From: JBEEMU01 sp043778315
GTDB lineage: Bacteria; Bacteroidota; Bacteroidia; Chitinophagales; Saprospiraceae
DNA: 5,281 nt
Direction of reading: 5' to 3'
Assembly: GCA_043778315.1 (NCBI GenBank)
Contig: JAYWGJ010000294.1
Location: 1-5,281, forward strand
The notes beneath the pieces are model-generated. The model was given only the letters and a program-made list of their open reading frames with translations. It ran no database searches and was not told the DNA's origin. The position numbers were made by a program, and so were the translations under genes. Numbering within the stretch: position 1 is the first letter of the stretch; each line of letters begins with the position of its first letter. Below, piece by piece: positions 1 through 5,281 of this stretch.

Positions 1-845
1 TCGCGTATTCTATCTACGGCGGACGAATACAAGGTCAAGCCGATGATAAACAAACCCGAAATAATCGCAAAAACAACTAACGTACCTATCGACATCGCGA
101 TACCGCTACGCGCCAAAACGCTTTTTACACTCGCTTTCGAAAAATCTTTTTTCGTCCAAGCGTGAATGCCATAAATGCTATTATTGATGCGGGCGCAAGT
201 GCGCTCTGCGCTAGTGTCTTTTTCTAAGCGCAACAAAAACGCGCTGACCTCCGTAGTCGGAAATTTGCCGAGTGCGCGAGCGCGGTCGATGGTCGTGAAG
301 GAGAGCAAACCGCCAAAACCGCGTAAGCCACGTGTCGCCGCCGCGACGGTAGCGCGCTGTCCACCGAGTTCGATGACCGAACCGTAACCTGCGCCGCTTA
401 GTGCGGGTTTGTCAAATACATCGACGGTGACACCGCCATCGGCTAATAAGTCAGACAAGCCACCTTTTACAAAATCGGTCGGACCGCCCACAAACGCAGG
501 CGGCTCAGAACCAATAAGTTGCAGCGAGCCTGGATTGCCGTTCGGTACGCGCAACGTAGCACCTGCGATGACAAGCGGATAGGCGCGTTTCACGCCTCTG
601 ATACTTTCTATCTGCCGCCCGAGCCGCATATCGATGCGCCCGAGGCTGTTTACATCGGTCGTTCGATTATCGACAACCCAAATATCCGCGTCCGCTTTGT
701 CCGCTATTTTGGACATATTGCCCGTAAGGAATAAAAAAATACCCGACTGCTGTCCGACCAAAAATATGGATATGACAATGCCCATCAATGCGCCGAACGA
801 TTTTGCTTTATCGAAAAGCAAAAATTTTATAGCTAATTTTAGCAT
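1..845 (-). CDS. ABC transporter permease, MacB/DevC (FtsX-like) family, 3' end missing
   Basis: Reading leftward from ATG at 845-843, the frame stays open for 281 codons to the window edge, so the C-terminus is missing. The protein begins MLKLAIKFLLFDKAKSFG, a short cytoplasmic segment. A first membrane helix follows (about residues 16-41, GALMGIVISIFLVGQQSG). Next is a long extracytoplasmic domain of the MacB periplasmic-core type (about 45-240; ADADIWVVDNRT near its start is typical of DevC-like permeases). A second hydrophobic helix (about 248-274) opens the FtsX-like domain. Two further helices would lie outside the window. In the family this subunit couples ATP hydrolysis by a separate cytoplasmic ATPase to movement of substrate through a periplasmic adaptor. 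Here the adaptor gene lies only 3 bases upstream, so the two are surely co-transcribed. No Shine-Dalgarno sequence precedes the start. The substrate cannot be told. The family call is firm; DevC rather than another MacB-like subgroup is likely, mainly because of the partner. Confidence 0.86.
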   Translation of the reverse strand, partial: MLKLAIKFLLFDKAKSFGALMGIVISIFLVGQQSGIFLFLTGNMSKIADKADADIWVVDNRTTDVNSLGRIDMRLGRQIESIRGVKRAYPLVIAGATLRVPNGNPGSLQLIGSEPPAFVGGPTDFVKGGLSDLLADGGVTVDVFDKPALSGAGYGSVIELGGQRATVAAATRGLRGFGGLLSFTTIDRARALGKFPTTEVSAFLLRLEKDTSAERTCARINNSIYGIHAWTKKDFSKASVKSVLARSGIAMSIGTLVVFAIISGLFIIGLTLYSSAVDRIR

Positions 846-848
846 TGT

Positions 849-1889
849 TTATTTTAATTTTATAACACAATCGACACGCGCACCAAGCAAAGTTTTTTCG
901 GGTTTATCTAACCGAATACGCACCTCGCGGACGCGACGGTCTTCGAGTTCACCTGCGTCGGCACTAAATAGCGACTTTTTTTTGAGGTACGGCGCGGCGT
1001 AAATCACCGTGCCGACCGAGAGCGTATCGGTCATGCCTTGATTGCGAATATACGCCTTTTGCCCTACTTGTACGCGAGTCGCAAAAAGTTCGTCAATTTC
1101 GCAAGTTGCGACAATATTACCCGACGGCGCAAAATCGCCGATGCTAGTCCCGGGCGCGATGTTCGCGCCTGGCGTGATGTCCATAGAGAGCAATGTTCCG
1201 CCGTAAGGAGCGCGCACAAAACGCTGTGACTGTTGCGATTGCGCTACTTTAACGTCCGCTTCCGCTTCGGTGATGCGGCTTTTTGCGGTGCGCGCAGCCG
1301 CGTCTTGCCGCGTCACGTCTTTGCTTGCCGCCGCAACCTCCGACTCGGCGGTGCGCACTTCTTGCGCAGCAGCGTCGTATTCGCTTTGCGCGTTATCGAG
1401 GTTTTGTTGCGTATCCGCGCCTTTGGCAACAACCGCTTTCATTCTATCTAAACGCACTTTTGCCGCGTCGCGACGCACTATACTTAACTGTACGCGAGAG
1501 CGCGAGCTTTCTACTCGAGCAGCAGCCGCAGCGATAGCAGCTTCCGCATCTTGAACGCTTGCTTTTTGGGTAGGAACACGGCTTTGCGCCTGCGAAATAC
1601 GGCTATCTTCTACACCATGACTCAATTCTATAATCACTTGACCGTCAGTGAGTTTTGTGCCTTCTTTGGCGCGGATAGCGGTGACTAAACCGCCGACCTC
1701 GCTGTTCAACTTGATGATTTTATTTTCGGGTTCAACCCGACCGATGCCCGTAATTATGTCGATATCGTCGGCATTTAACGTTTGTATTTTTGTTTGCTCC
1801 GCTTGCGGCTTGGCAGGCTGACAAGCGGTTACTAATACGCTTGTCGCGACGATTGCGAAGCAGTAAGAATATATATTAGTTATTTTCAT
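849..1889 (-). CDS. Periplasmic adaptor (membrane fusion) lipoprotein, HlyD/DevB family
   Basis: The 346-residue protein links an inner-membrane ABC permease to an outer-membrane channel. Residues 1-22 form a signal peptide ending in VTAC, a good lipobox, so Cys23 should be lipidated; QP follows, with no Asp at +2. The first half of the lipoyl-like domain is at about 45-92 (GIGRVEPE, then LNSEVGGLVTAI). An Ala/Gln/Glu/Arg-rich helical hairpin spans about 93-222, with its tip near 149-163. The second lipoyl half starts at RAPYGGTLLSMDITPG (226-241). A beta-barrel/membrane-proximal region follows to the end and includes EDRRVREVRIRLD (316-328), a stretch typical of DevB-like adaptors. The length fits the family. 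The permease begins 3 bases after the stop. Many DevB and HlyD proteins use an N-terminal membrane helix, so lipid anchoring is a notable variation. The start is the first Met before a clean signal peptide. The exported substrate is unknown: cyanobacterial DevBCA exports glycolipids, but that need not apply here. Confidence 0.9.
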   Translation of the reverse strand: MKITNIYSYCFAIVATSVLVTACQPAKPQAEQTKIQTLNADDIDIITGIGRVEPENKIIKLNSEVGGLVTAIRAKEGTKLTDGQVIIELSHGVEDSRISQAQSRVPTQKASVQDAEAAIAAAAARVESSRSRVQLSIVRRDAAKVRLDRMKAVVAKGADTQQNLDNAQSEYDAAAQEVRTAESEVAAASKDVTRQDAAARTAKSRITEAEADVKVAQSQQSQRFVRAPYGGTLLSMDITPGANIAPGTSIGDFAPSGNIVATCEIDELFATRVQVGQKAYIRNQGMTDTLSVGTVIYAAPYLKKKSLFSADAGELEDRRVREVRIRLDKPEKTLLGARVDCVIKLK

Positions 1890-1953
1890 TAGATATGTTA
1901 AAGCAATAAAAATTTAGTTGTAAAAATAACAAAAAAACAAAGTAGTAGTTGTG

Positions 1954-1961
1954 CAAAGTTA
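1954..1961 (-). promoter_or_regulatory. Candidate -7 promoter element for the adaptor-permease operon
   Basis: The minus strand reads TAACTTTG here, an exact match to the Bacteroidota -7 consensus TAnnTTTG. Transcription would start about 50-60 bases before the adaptor ATG at 1889. I could not find a convincing TTTG-type -33 element at the usual distance (around plus-strand 1981-1985), so this is a half-match in an AT-rich spacer where chance hits are possible. Its position in the correct orientation upstream of the operon supports it. Confidence 0.45.
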
Positions 1962-2064
1962 GACAATTAGTAGGAGTTTTTTTGATTAGCGTAAGATAAA
2001 ACTGATTTTAAGACACAAAATGAATTAATTTTATTTTTAATACAATTGGTAAATAAGCATATAA

Positions 2065-2097
2065 TTTACACATACGCGCATTTTTTAGCTATCTTTG
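2065..2097 (+). promoter_or_regulatory. Candidate Bacteroidota-type promoter for the beta-barrel gene
   Basis: TATCTTTG at 2090-2097 matches the Bacteroidota -7 consensus TAnnTTTG exactly. A weak -33 counterpart, TTTA at 2065-2068, lies 21 bases upstream. Transcription would begin near 2104, giving an AT-rich leader of roughly 40 bases before the ATG at 2147. That leader (2104-2146) has no Shine-Dalgarno sequence, as is usual in this phylum. The rest of the divergent spacer (1890-2146) is AT-rich and shows no gene or clear operator. Confidence 0.55.
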
Positions 2098-2146
2098 CGT
2101 TTAAATCGCAACAAAAAATCAATCTTTTATCACTTTTTATATTCAA

Positions 2147-3778
2147 ATGGCGTTTCCAAATTCAAAAAAAATAATTATTAGTATTTTGCTTGTCGCAATA
2201 ACGACCGCAGCAACCGCTCAAAAAACAGGCATTTCGGACAATCAAGACGTGACGACGGCTTTAAGCACGGACGTGACGATACTCGACCGCGTGCCGCTTT
2301 CGCCCGAAAGCTACACGGTTGGTGACACGACGCGGAGCATCGAAGCGATAAATTCGCCCGCCCGTTTGCTCACGCTAAAATACGACGCGCCGTCTATTCG
2401 CCCCTTGGCGATGAAGCGCGTTCAGCCGAAAGCGGACTACAAAAAATGGTTAAAATTAGGCTTCGGAATGCCGCTACAACCTTACGCAGAAGGCTCTTAC
2501 ACAAGTGCGGTTGGTGCGCGTGGCGTAGTGGGCGCGTATGCGAAATATCATGCTGCCAACAACTCGCCAGCCCTTGACCATCAACGATTTGAGCATATTT
2601 TGGCACAAGTAAATGGCAGCTATTATATAGATACCGTTGCGGCGGTGACAGCGCGTATCGGCTACAAAAATGACGGCGTAAATTTTTATGGTTACGACCA
2701 TAATTCGCGCACTTATAGCAGCGAGCAGACCGCGCAGCGTTTCCAAAAAATATATGCGAATTTGGGTTTGATGAATACGAGTACGAACGATGCCGACTTT
2801 GATTACAAGGTAAATTTGGATTTTTATAACTTAAATGACAGCTATCGCGCCCGAGAGCAAGGTATCGTAATAGGCGCAGACCTCACTAAATGGTTTGCCG
2901 AAAAACACCCATTTAATATTACTATAAAGAACGATTATACAGGTTATAATCAATCTGATTCTGCTAAGTTTAATAATAATATAGTAGCGATTCCGTTTAA
3001 TTTTACGTTCAACGGCGACGGATTTAAAGTAAAAGTGGGCGCAAATACATGGCTTACGCAAGGTAGATTCAATGTTGCGCCCAATATAGAAGGTATTTAT
3101 GCGATAAGCGGCGAAAAATTAGCTGTTTTTGGTGGTTGGACGGGTAATTATCGTAAAAATACGTTTGCATCGCTATCAGAATACAATCCGTTTATCGTTT
3201 CGCGTCCCGAATTTCGTAATTCGCGCATGGAAGAACGCTTTTTGGGTGTAAAAGGCGCGACTGTTGATTTGACTTACGAAGTAAAAATACACAATTCGCC
3301 CGTCGAAAATATGCCGCTTTACTTGAACGACAGCCTCGACCGCCGCCGCTTTGATGTGGTTTATGATACGCTCAATATTTTTGGCGGACACGCCAATCTT
3401 GCTTATCGCATTAATAATACGATAGAAGTAGGCACGACCGCCGATTATCGTATTTTCACGCCAAAAAAACAAGCGCGAGCGTGGCATTTGCCCAACCTCG
3501 AGGGCAATGTATATGTAAAATATAAACCGATGGAGAACCTCACGCTCCGCTTAGATGCCTACACGGGCGTTGGCGCGAGCTACTTGGATAGCCAAAAGAA
3601 AACGCAGGGTTTGAATACGATTTTTGACCTTAACTTAGGCGGAAAATACCAATTCGGCGATAATGTAGCGATATTTTTAGATGCTAATAATTTGACTAAT
3701 CAACGCTATCAACGTTGGAATCAGTATCCTGTTTTGGGTATTAATTTTATTGGTGGCGTGATTCTCAAGTTTAAATAA
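2147..3778 (+). CDS. Plug-less TonB-dependent-receptor-like outer-membrane beta-barrel protein
   Basis: This 543-residue protein is exported by a signal peptide: KK at residues 7-8, a hydrophobic core IIISILLVAITTAA, and probable cleavage at ATA|Q after residue 24. Residues 25-100 form a short periplasmic N-terminal segment with a Tyr/Pro-rich stretch (LKYDAPSIRPLAM, 77-89). The barrel then opens at WLKLGFGMPLQPYAEGSY (101-118). From there on, strands alternate hydrophobic and polar residues, rich in aromatic and Gly residues and separated by Asn/Asp-rich loops. The C-terminus (LNLGGKYQFGDNVAIFLDANNLTNQRY, then GGVILKFK) is the closing part of a TonB-dependent-receptor barrel, including the common NLTNQRY turn. 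Full receptors are usually 650-1000 residues with a plug of about 120-150 residues; none fits here. The protein therefore belongs to a Bacteroidota group of receptor-like barrels whose ligand is unknown. It appears monocistronic, between its own promoter and a terminator. The barrel call is firm; the transport or structural role is not. Confidence 0.8.
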   Translation: MAFPNSKKIIISILLVAITTAATAQKTGISDNQDVTTALSTDVTILDRVPLSPESYTVGDTTRSIEAINSPARLLTLKYDAPSIRPLAMKRVQPKADYKKWLKLGFGMPLQPYAEGSYTSAVGARGVVGAYAKYHAANNSPALDHQRFEHILAQVNGSYYIDTVAAVTARIGYKNDGVNFYGYDHNSRTYSSEQTAQRFQKIYANLGLMNTSTNDADFDYKVNLDFYNLNDSYRAREQGIVIGADLTKWFAEKHPFNITIKNDYTGYNQSDSAKFNNNIVAIPFNFTFNGDGFKVKVGANTWLTQGRFNVAPNIEGIYAISGEKLAVFGGWTGNYRKNTFASLSEYNPFIVSRPEFRNSRMEERFLGVKGATVDLTYEVKIHNSPVENMPLYLNDSLDRRRFDVVYDTLNIFGGHANLAYRINNTIEVGTTADYRIFTPKKQARAWHLPNLEGNVYVKYKPMENLTLRLDAYTGVGASYLDSQKKTQGLNTIFDLNLGGKYQFGDNVAIFLDANNLTNQRYQRWNQYPVLGINFIGGVILKFK

Positions 3779-3800
3779 AGAAAAATTTTTTTTATAATAT

Positions 3801-3845
3801 AAAATGTCATCAATCGCTCGAGGTAGAGATTGGTGGCGTTTTTTT
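3801..3845 (+). terminator. Intrinsic (rho-independent) terminator after the beta-barrel gene
   Basis: GTCATCAATC (3806-3815) pairs with GATTGGTGGC (3828-3837) across a 12-base loop; all ten positions pair, two of them as G-U. The stem can extend outward by A/T pairs (AAAAT at 3801-3805 with GTTTT at 3838-3842). It runs straight into a T tract at 3839-3845, followed by more T-rich sequence. It begins 23 bases after the barrel stop codon and separates that gene from the sigma-factor operon. Confidence 0.82.
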
Positions 3846-3897
3846 GTTTTAAAATAAATACATATTAAACCGTTTTTATTTTTGATAGTCATAAAGG

Positions 3898-3905
3898 CAT
3901 CTTTG
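3898..3905 (+). promoter_or_regulatory. Weak candidate -7 element for the sigma-factor operon
   Basis: CATCTTTG differs from the Bacteroidota consensus TAnnTTTG only at its first base. It lies just after the terminator and 14 bases before the sigma-factor ATG at 3920, so it would give a very short or absent leader. No well-spaced TTTG -33 element is visible; the TTTG at 3881-3884 is too close. An ECF-type, self-recognised promoter with a different consensus is an alternative. Confidence 0.3.
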
Positions 3906-3919
3906 TTATAGTATGGAAA

Positions 3920-4516
3920 ATGGAAGCTACAAACTCAAATATGACTCCACCTAATCAGCCGCTTTCGCCTGCCGAAGCCACGATGGTACGCTTGCTACAA
4001 GCCGAAAATACGCAAGATGAGGGCTTTCGCCAATTGATGAAGGCGTATCAGCAACGACTGTACTGGCACGTCAAGCGAATGGTGGGCGAGCATGAAGATG
4101 CGAACGACGTGCTGCAAAACACGTTTATTCGCGCCTATCGCGGCATCGGCAGCTTTAATGGAGAGGCAAAACTATACACTTGGCTGTACAGAATTGCGAC
4201 GAACGAAGCGATTACTTTTTTGAATAAACGAAAAAACAGGGTTACGCTATCGATGGACGACGAGGAAGACGGCAACACCTGGGACGCGCTCCTAACCGCC
4301 GAAACGCCGTCGTTCACACCCGAAGAAATAATAGAGCGATTGGAACGCGCCGTGGCGGTATTGCCTGATAAACAACGGATTGTGTTTAATATGCGGTATT
4401 ATGATGATTTATCTTACAAAGATATTTCGGAGATTTTAGGAACGTCGGAAGGCGCGCTGAAAGCTTCTTTTCACCACGCCGTAAAAAAAATAGAAGCCGC
4501 AGTCACCCAAAAATAA
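3920..4516 (+). CDS. ECF-type RNA polymerase sigma-70 factor
   Basis: This 198-residue alternative sigma factor directs RNA polymerase to a special promoter set. Region 2 spans about residues 36-105. It contains the core-binding motif DANDVLQNTFIRAYRGI (60-76, the family's DAEDxxQexF signature) and FNGEAKLYTWLYRIATNEAITFLNK (79-103), the -10 recognition part. An acidic linker (SMDDEEDGNTW, 111-121) replaces region 3. Region 4 spans about 134-195, with ERAVAVLPDKQRIVFNMRYYDD and the helix-turn-helix SYKDISEILGTSEGALKASFHHAVKKI (165-191) that reads the -35 element. Length and domain order are normal for ECF factors, and there is no C-terminal extension. The ATG at 3920 was chosen because the ATG at 3913 is out of frame and stops after 13 codons. 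Met8 (3941) is a possible alternative start. The membrane protein 21 bases downstream is its probable anti-sigma partner. Confidence 0.95.
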   Translation: MEATNSNMTPPNQPLSPAEATMVRLLQAENTQDEGFRQLMKAYQQRLYWHVKRMVGEHEDANDVLQNTFIRAYRGIGSFNGEAKLYTWLYRIATNEAITFLNKRKNRVTLSMDDEEDGNTWDALLTAETPSFTPEEIIERLERAVAVLPDKQRIVFNMRYYDDLSYKDISEILGTSEGALKASFHHAVKKIEAAVTQK

Positions 4517-4537
4517 ATTAAATAGCTGAAATAAATT

Positions 4538-5167
4538 ATGAGTATCAAAAACGAATTAAACGAACTCGGCGCAGCCAATTTATTGCATTTGCACACCGCC
4601 GCTAAAATTATTAACACCAATAAAATACCCGACCACTATTTTGAGAGTTTCGCGGAAAGCGTTTTTATCAAGATGGAGATAGAAAATATTGCGCCTCAAT
4701 TGGCATTATTAGCTAAAAAAAACACTATGATAAACATTACAAATTCGCTCCCTGAAAATTATTTTGGGGGTTTGGAAGCGGCTGTTTTCAACGCAGTAAA
4801 ACCAAAAGCAGCGCGTGTAGTATCTATTGTAAATATCAAGAAAACATTTTCGCAGCCACTAAAAGTATGGGCGGCGGCGGCTGTCGCGGCGGCGTTAGTA
4901 GGCATAAGTATTTTTATTGGCTACAATAATAATATTAATAATACTAATCAATCCATGCAAAACGTAGCGGAAGGAAAATCCGTACCCCACGAAATTTTAT
5001 TAAGTAGCGTCTCGCAATCAGAGGCAATAGCATATTTGCAAGACCACGCGCAAGAAATAGACGAAACGATGCTCGCCAACAAAATAGCTATCGCACCACA
5101 GCATTTATATGACATCAATGATAAAGAGGTCGCAAAATACTTAGATGAAAACGGCGACGTAGAGTGA
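4538..5167 (+). CDS. Single-pass membrane protein, probable anti-sigma factor
   Basis: I do not recognise a named family, but the position and architecture fit a Bacteroidota anti-sigma factor. The 209-residue protein starts 21 bases after the sigma-factor stop. The N-terminal part (1-108) should be cytoplasmic. It carries two copies of a motif common in such proteins: IPDHYFESFAESVFIKM (30-46) and LPENYFGGLEAAVFNAV (71-87). One membrane helix follows (about 110-128, VWAAAAVAAALVGISIFIG), then an Asn-rich outer linker and an acidic periplasmic tail. The tail holds a pair of related segments, SEAIAYLQDHAQEIDE (161-176) and KEVAKYLDENGDVE (196-209). The protein has no cysteine, so the zinc-binding HxxxCxxC anti-sigma motif is absent. 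The inferred role is to sequester the upstream sigma factor at the membrane until an envelope signal releases it. Direct evidence of binding cannot come from sequence alone. Confidence 0.72.
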   Translation: MSIKNELNELGAANLLHLHTAAKIINTNKIPDHYFESFAESVFIKMEIENIAPQLALLAKKNTMINITNSLPENYFGGLEAAVFNAVKPKAARVVSIVNIKKTFSQPLKVWAAAAVAAALVGISIFIGYNNNINNTNQSMQNVAEGKSVPHEILLSSVSQSEAIAYLQDHAQEIDETMLANKIAIAPQHLYDINDKEVAKYLDENGDVE

Positions 5168-5216
5168 ATTATAAAAAATTAGAAAAATCCTTTTAAACAA
5201 AAATATTAAAAATATC

Positions 5217-5281
5217 ATGTTGTACAATCAAAATAAAAAAATATTTATCGTACTGCTTTTCAGTACTTTATGTAGTACGTT
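5217..5281 (+). CDS. Start of an exported protein, cut by the window edge
   Basis: An ATG at 5217 opens a frame of 21 codons that runs off the right edge. The visible residues, MLYNQNKKIFIVLLFSTLCST, look like the beginning of a Sec signal peptide: KK followed by the hydrophobic run IFIVLLF. The Cys does not sit in a good lipobox. It lies 49 bases after the anti-sigma candidate with no terminator between, so it is probably the third gene of the sigma operon. In other Bacteroidota, genes at this position can encode small periplasmic proteins such as Spy/CpxP-like ones, but nothing visible here proves that. Confidence 0.55.
   Translation, partial: MLYNQNKKIFIVLLFSTLCST

Noticed and set aside
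634..1451. Several open frames on the plus strand opposite the adaptor and permease genes (for example 634-1002, 1233-1451).
   Set aside because: They lie antisense to two well-supported genes, have Arg/Ser/Ala-rich or Cys-rich low-quality translations, and resemble no protein. They are by-products of the codon bias of the true genes.
3781..3792. Run of A then T right after the barrel stop codon as a terminator.
   Set aside because: The A5/T8 run has no GC-containing stem; the hairpin at 3801-3845 is a far better terminator.
3677..3892. A 71-codon minus-strand frame across the end of the barrel gene and the terminator.
   Set aside because: It is antisense to the barrel C-terminus, runs through the terminator hairpin and has a composition typical of AT-rich noise.
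2147..5167. A FecA/FecI/FecR-style surface-signalling system formed by the barrel, sigma factor and anti-sigma candidate.
   Set aside because: The barrel has no plug and no N-terminal signalling (STN) domain, a strong terminator separates it from the sigma gene, and the membrane protein lacks recognisable FecR features.
5250..5266. Inverted repeat GTACTG-N5-CAGTAC, with another GTAC nearby, at the start of the last gene.
   Set aside because: It lies inside the signal-peptide coding region, has only 6-base arms and no T tract. It is more likely chance than an operator or terminator, though it was not tested.

Overview
The window looks like chromosomal DNA from a member of the Bacteroidota. 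The evidence is a plug-less TonB-type beta-barrel of a kind common in that phylum, an ECF sigma factor followed by a YF-motif/single-TM anti-sigma-like protein, exact matches to the Bacteroidota promoter -7 element TAnnTTTG, AT-rich spacers, and start codons without Shine-Dalgarno sequences. A finer placement, such as a Chitinophagales- or Saprospirales-like lineage, is only a guess.

Left part, minus strand (1-1889): two genes of an export operon read leftward. The first is a lipoprotein-type periplasmic adaptor of the HlyD/DevB family (849-1889). Three bases later comes an ABC transporter permease of the MacB/DevC (FtsX-like) family (1-845), which runs off the left edge. An ATPase (DevA/MacB-NBD type) is expected just outside the window. 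Together these would form a tripartite efflux or export pump that works with a TolC-like outer-membrane channel.

Middle (1890-2146): a 257-base AT-rich divergent spacer with a TAnnTTTG element facing each way. To its right, on the plus strand, is a secreted 543-residue outer-membrane beta-barrel related to TonB-dependent receptors but too short to hold a plug domain (2147-3778). It is followed by a convincing intrinsic terminator (3801-3845).

Right part, plus strand (3920-5281): a probable regulatory operon. It contains an ECF-type sigma-70 factor (3920-4516), a single-pass membrane protein that is a probable anti-sigma factor (4538-5167), and the first 21 codons of an exported protein (from 5217) cut by the right edge. 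The inferred logic is that the membrane protein holds the sigma factor until an envelope signal is sensed, possibly with help from the exported third protein.

No tRNA, rRNA, CRISPR array, insertion sequence or phage feature was seen. Most of the window is ordinary Bacteroidota envelope biology. The least-described parts are the cysteine-free anti-sigma-like protein with its paired motifs and the plug-less barrel.
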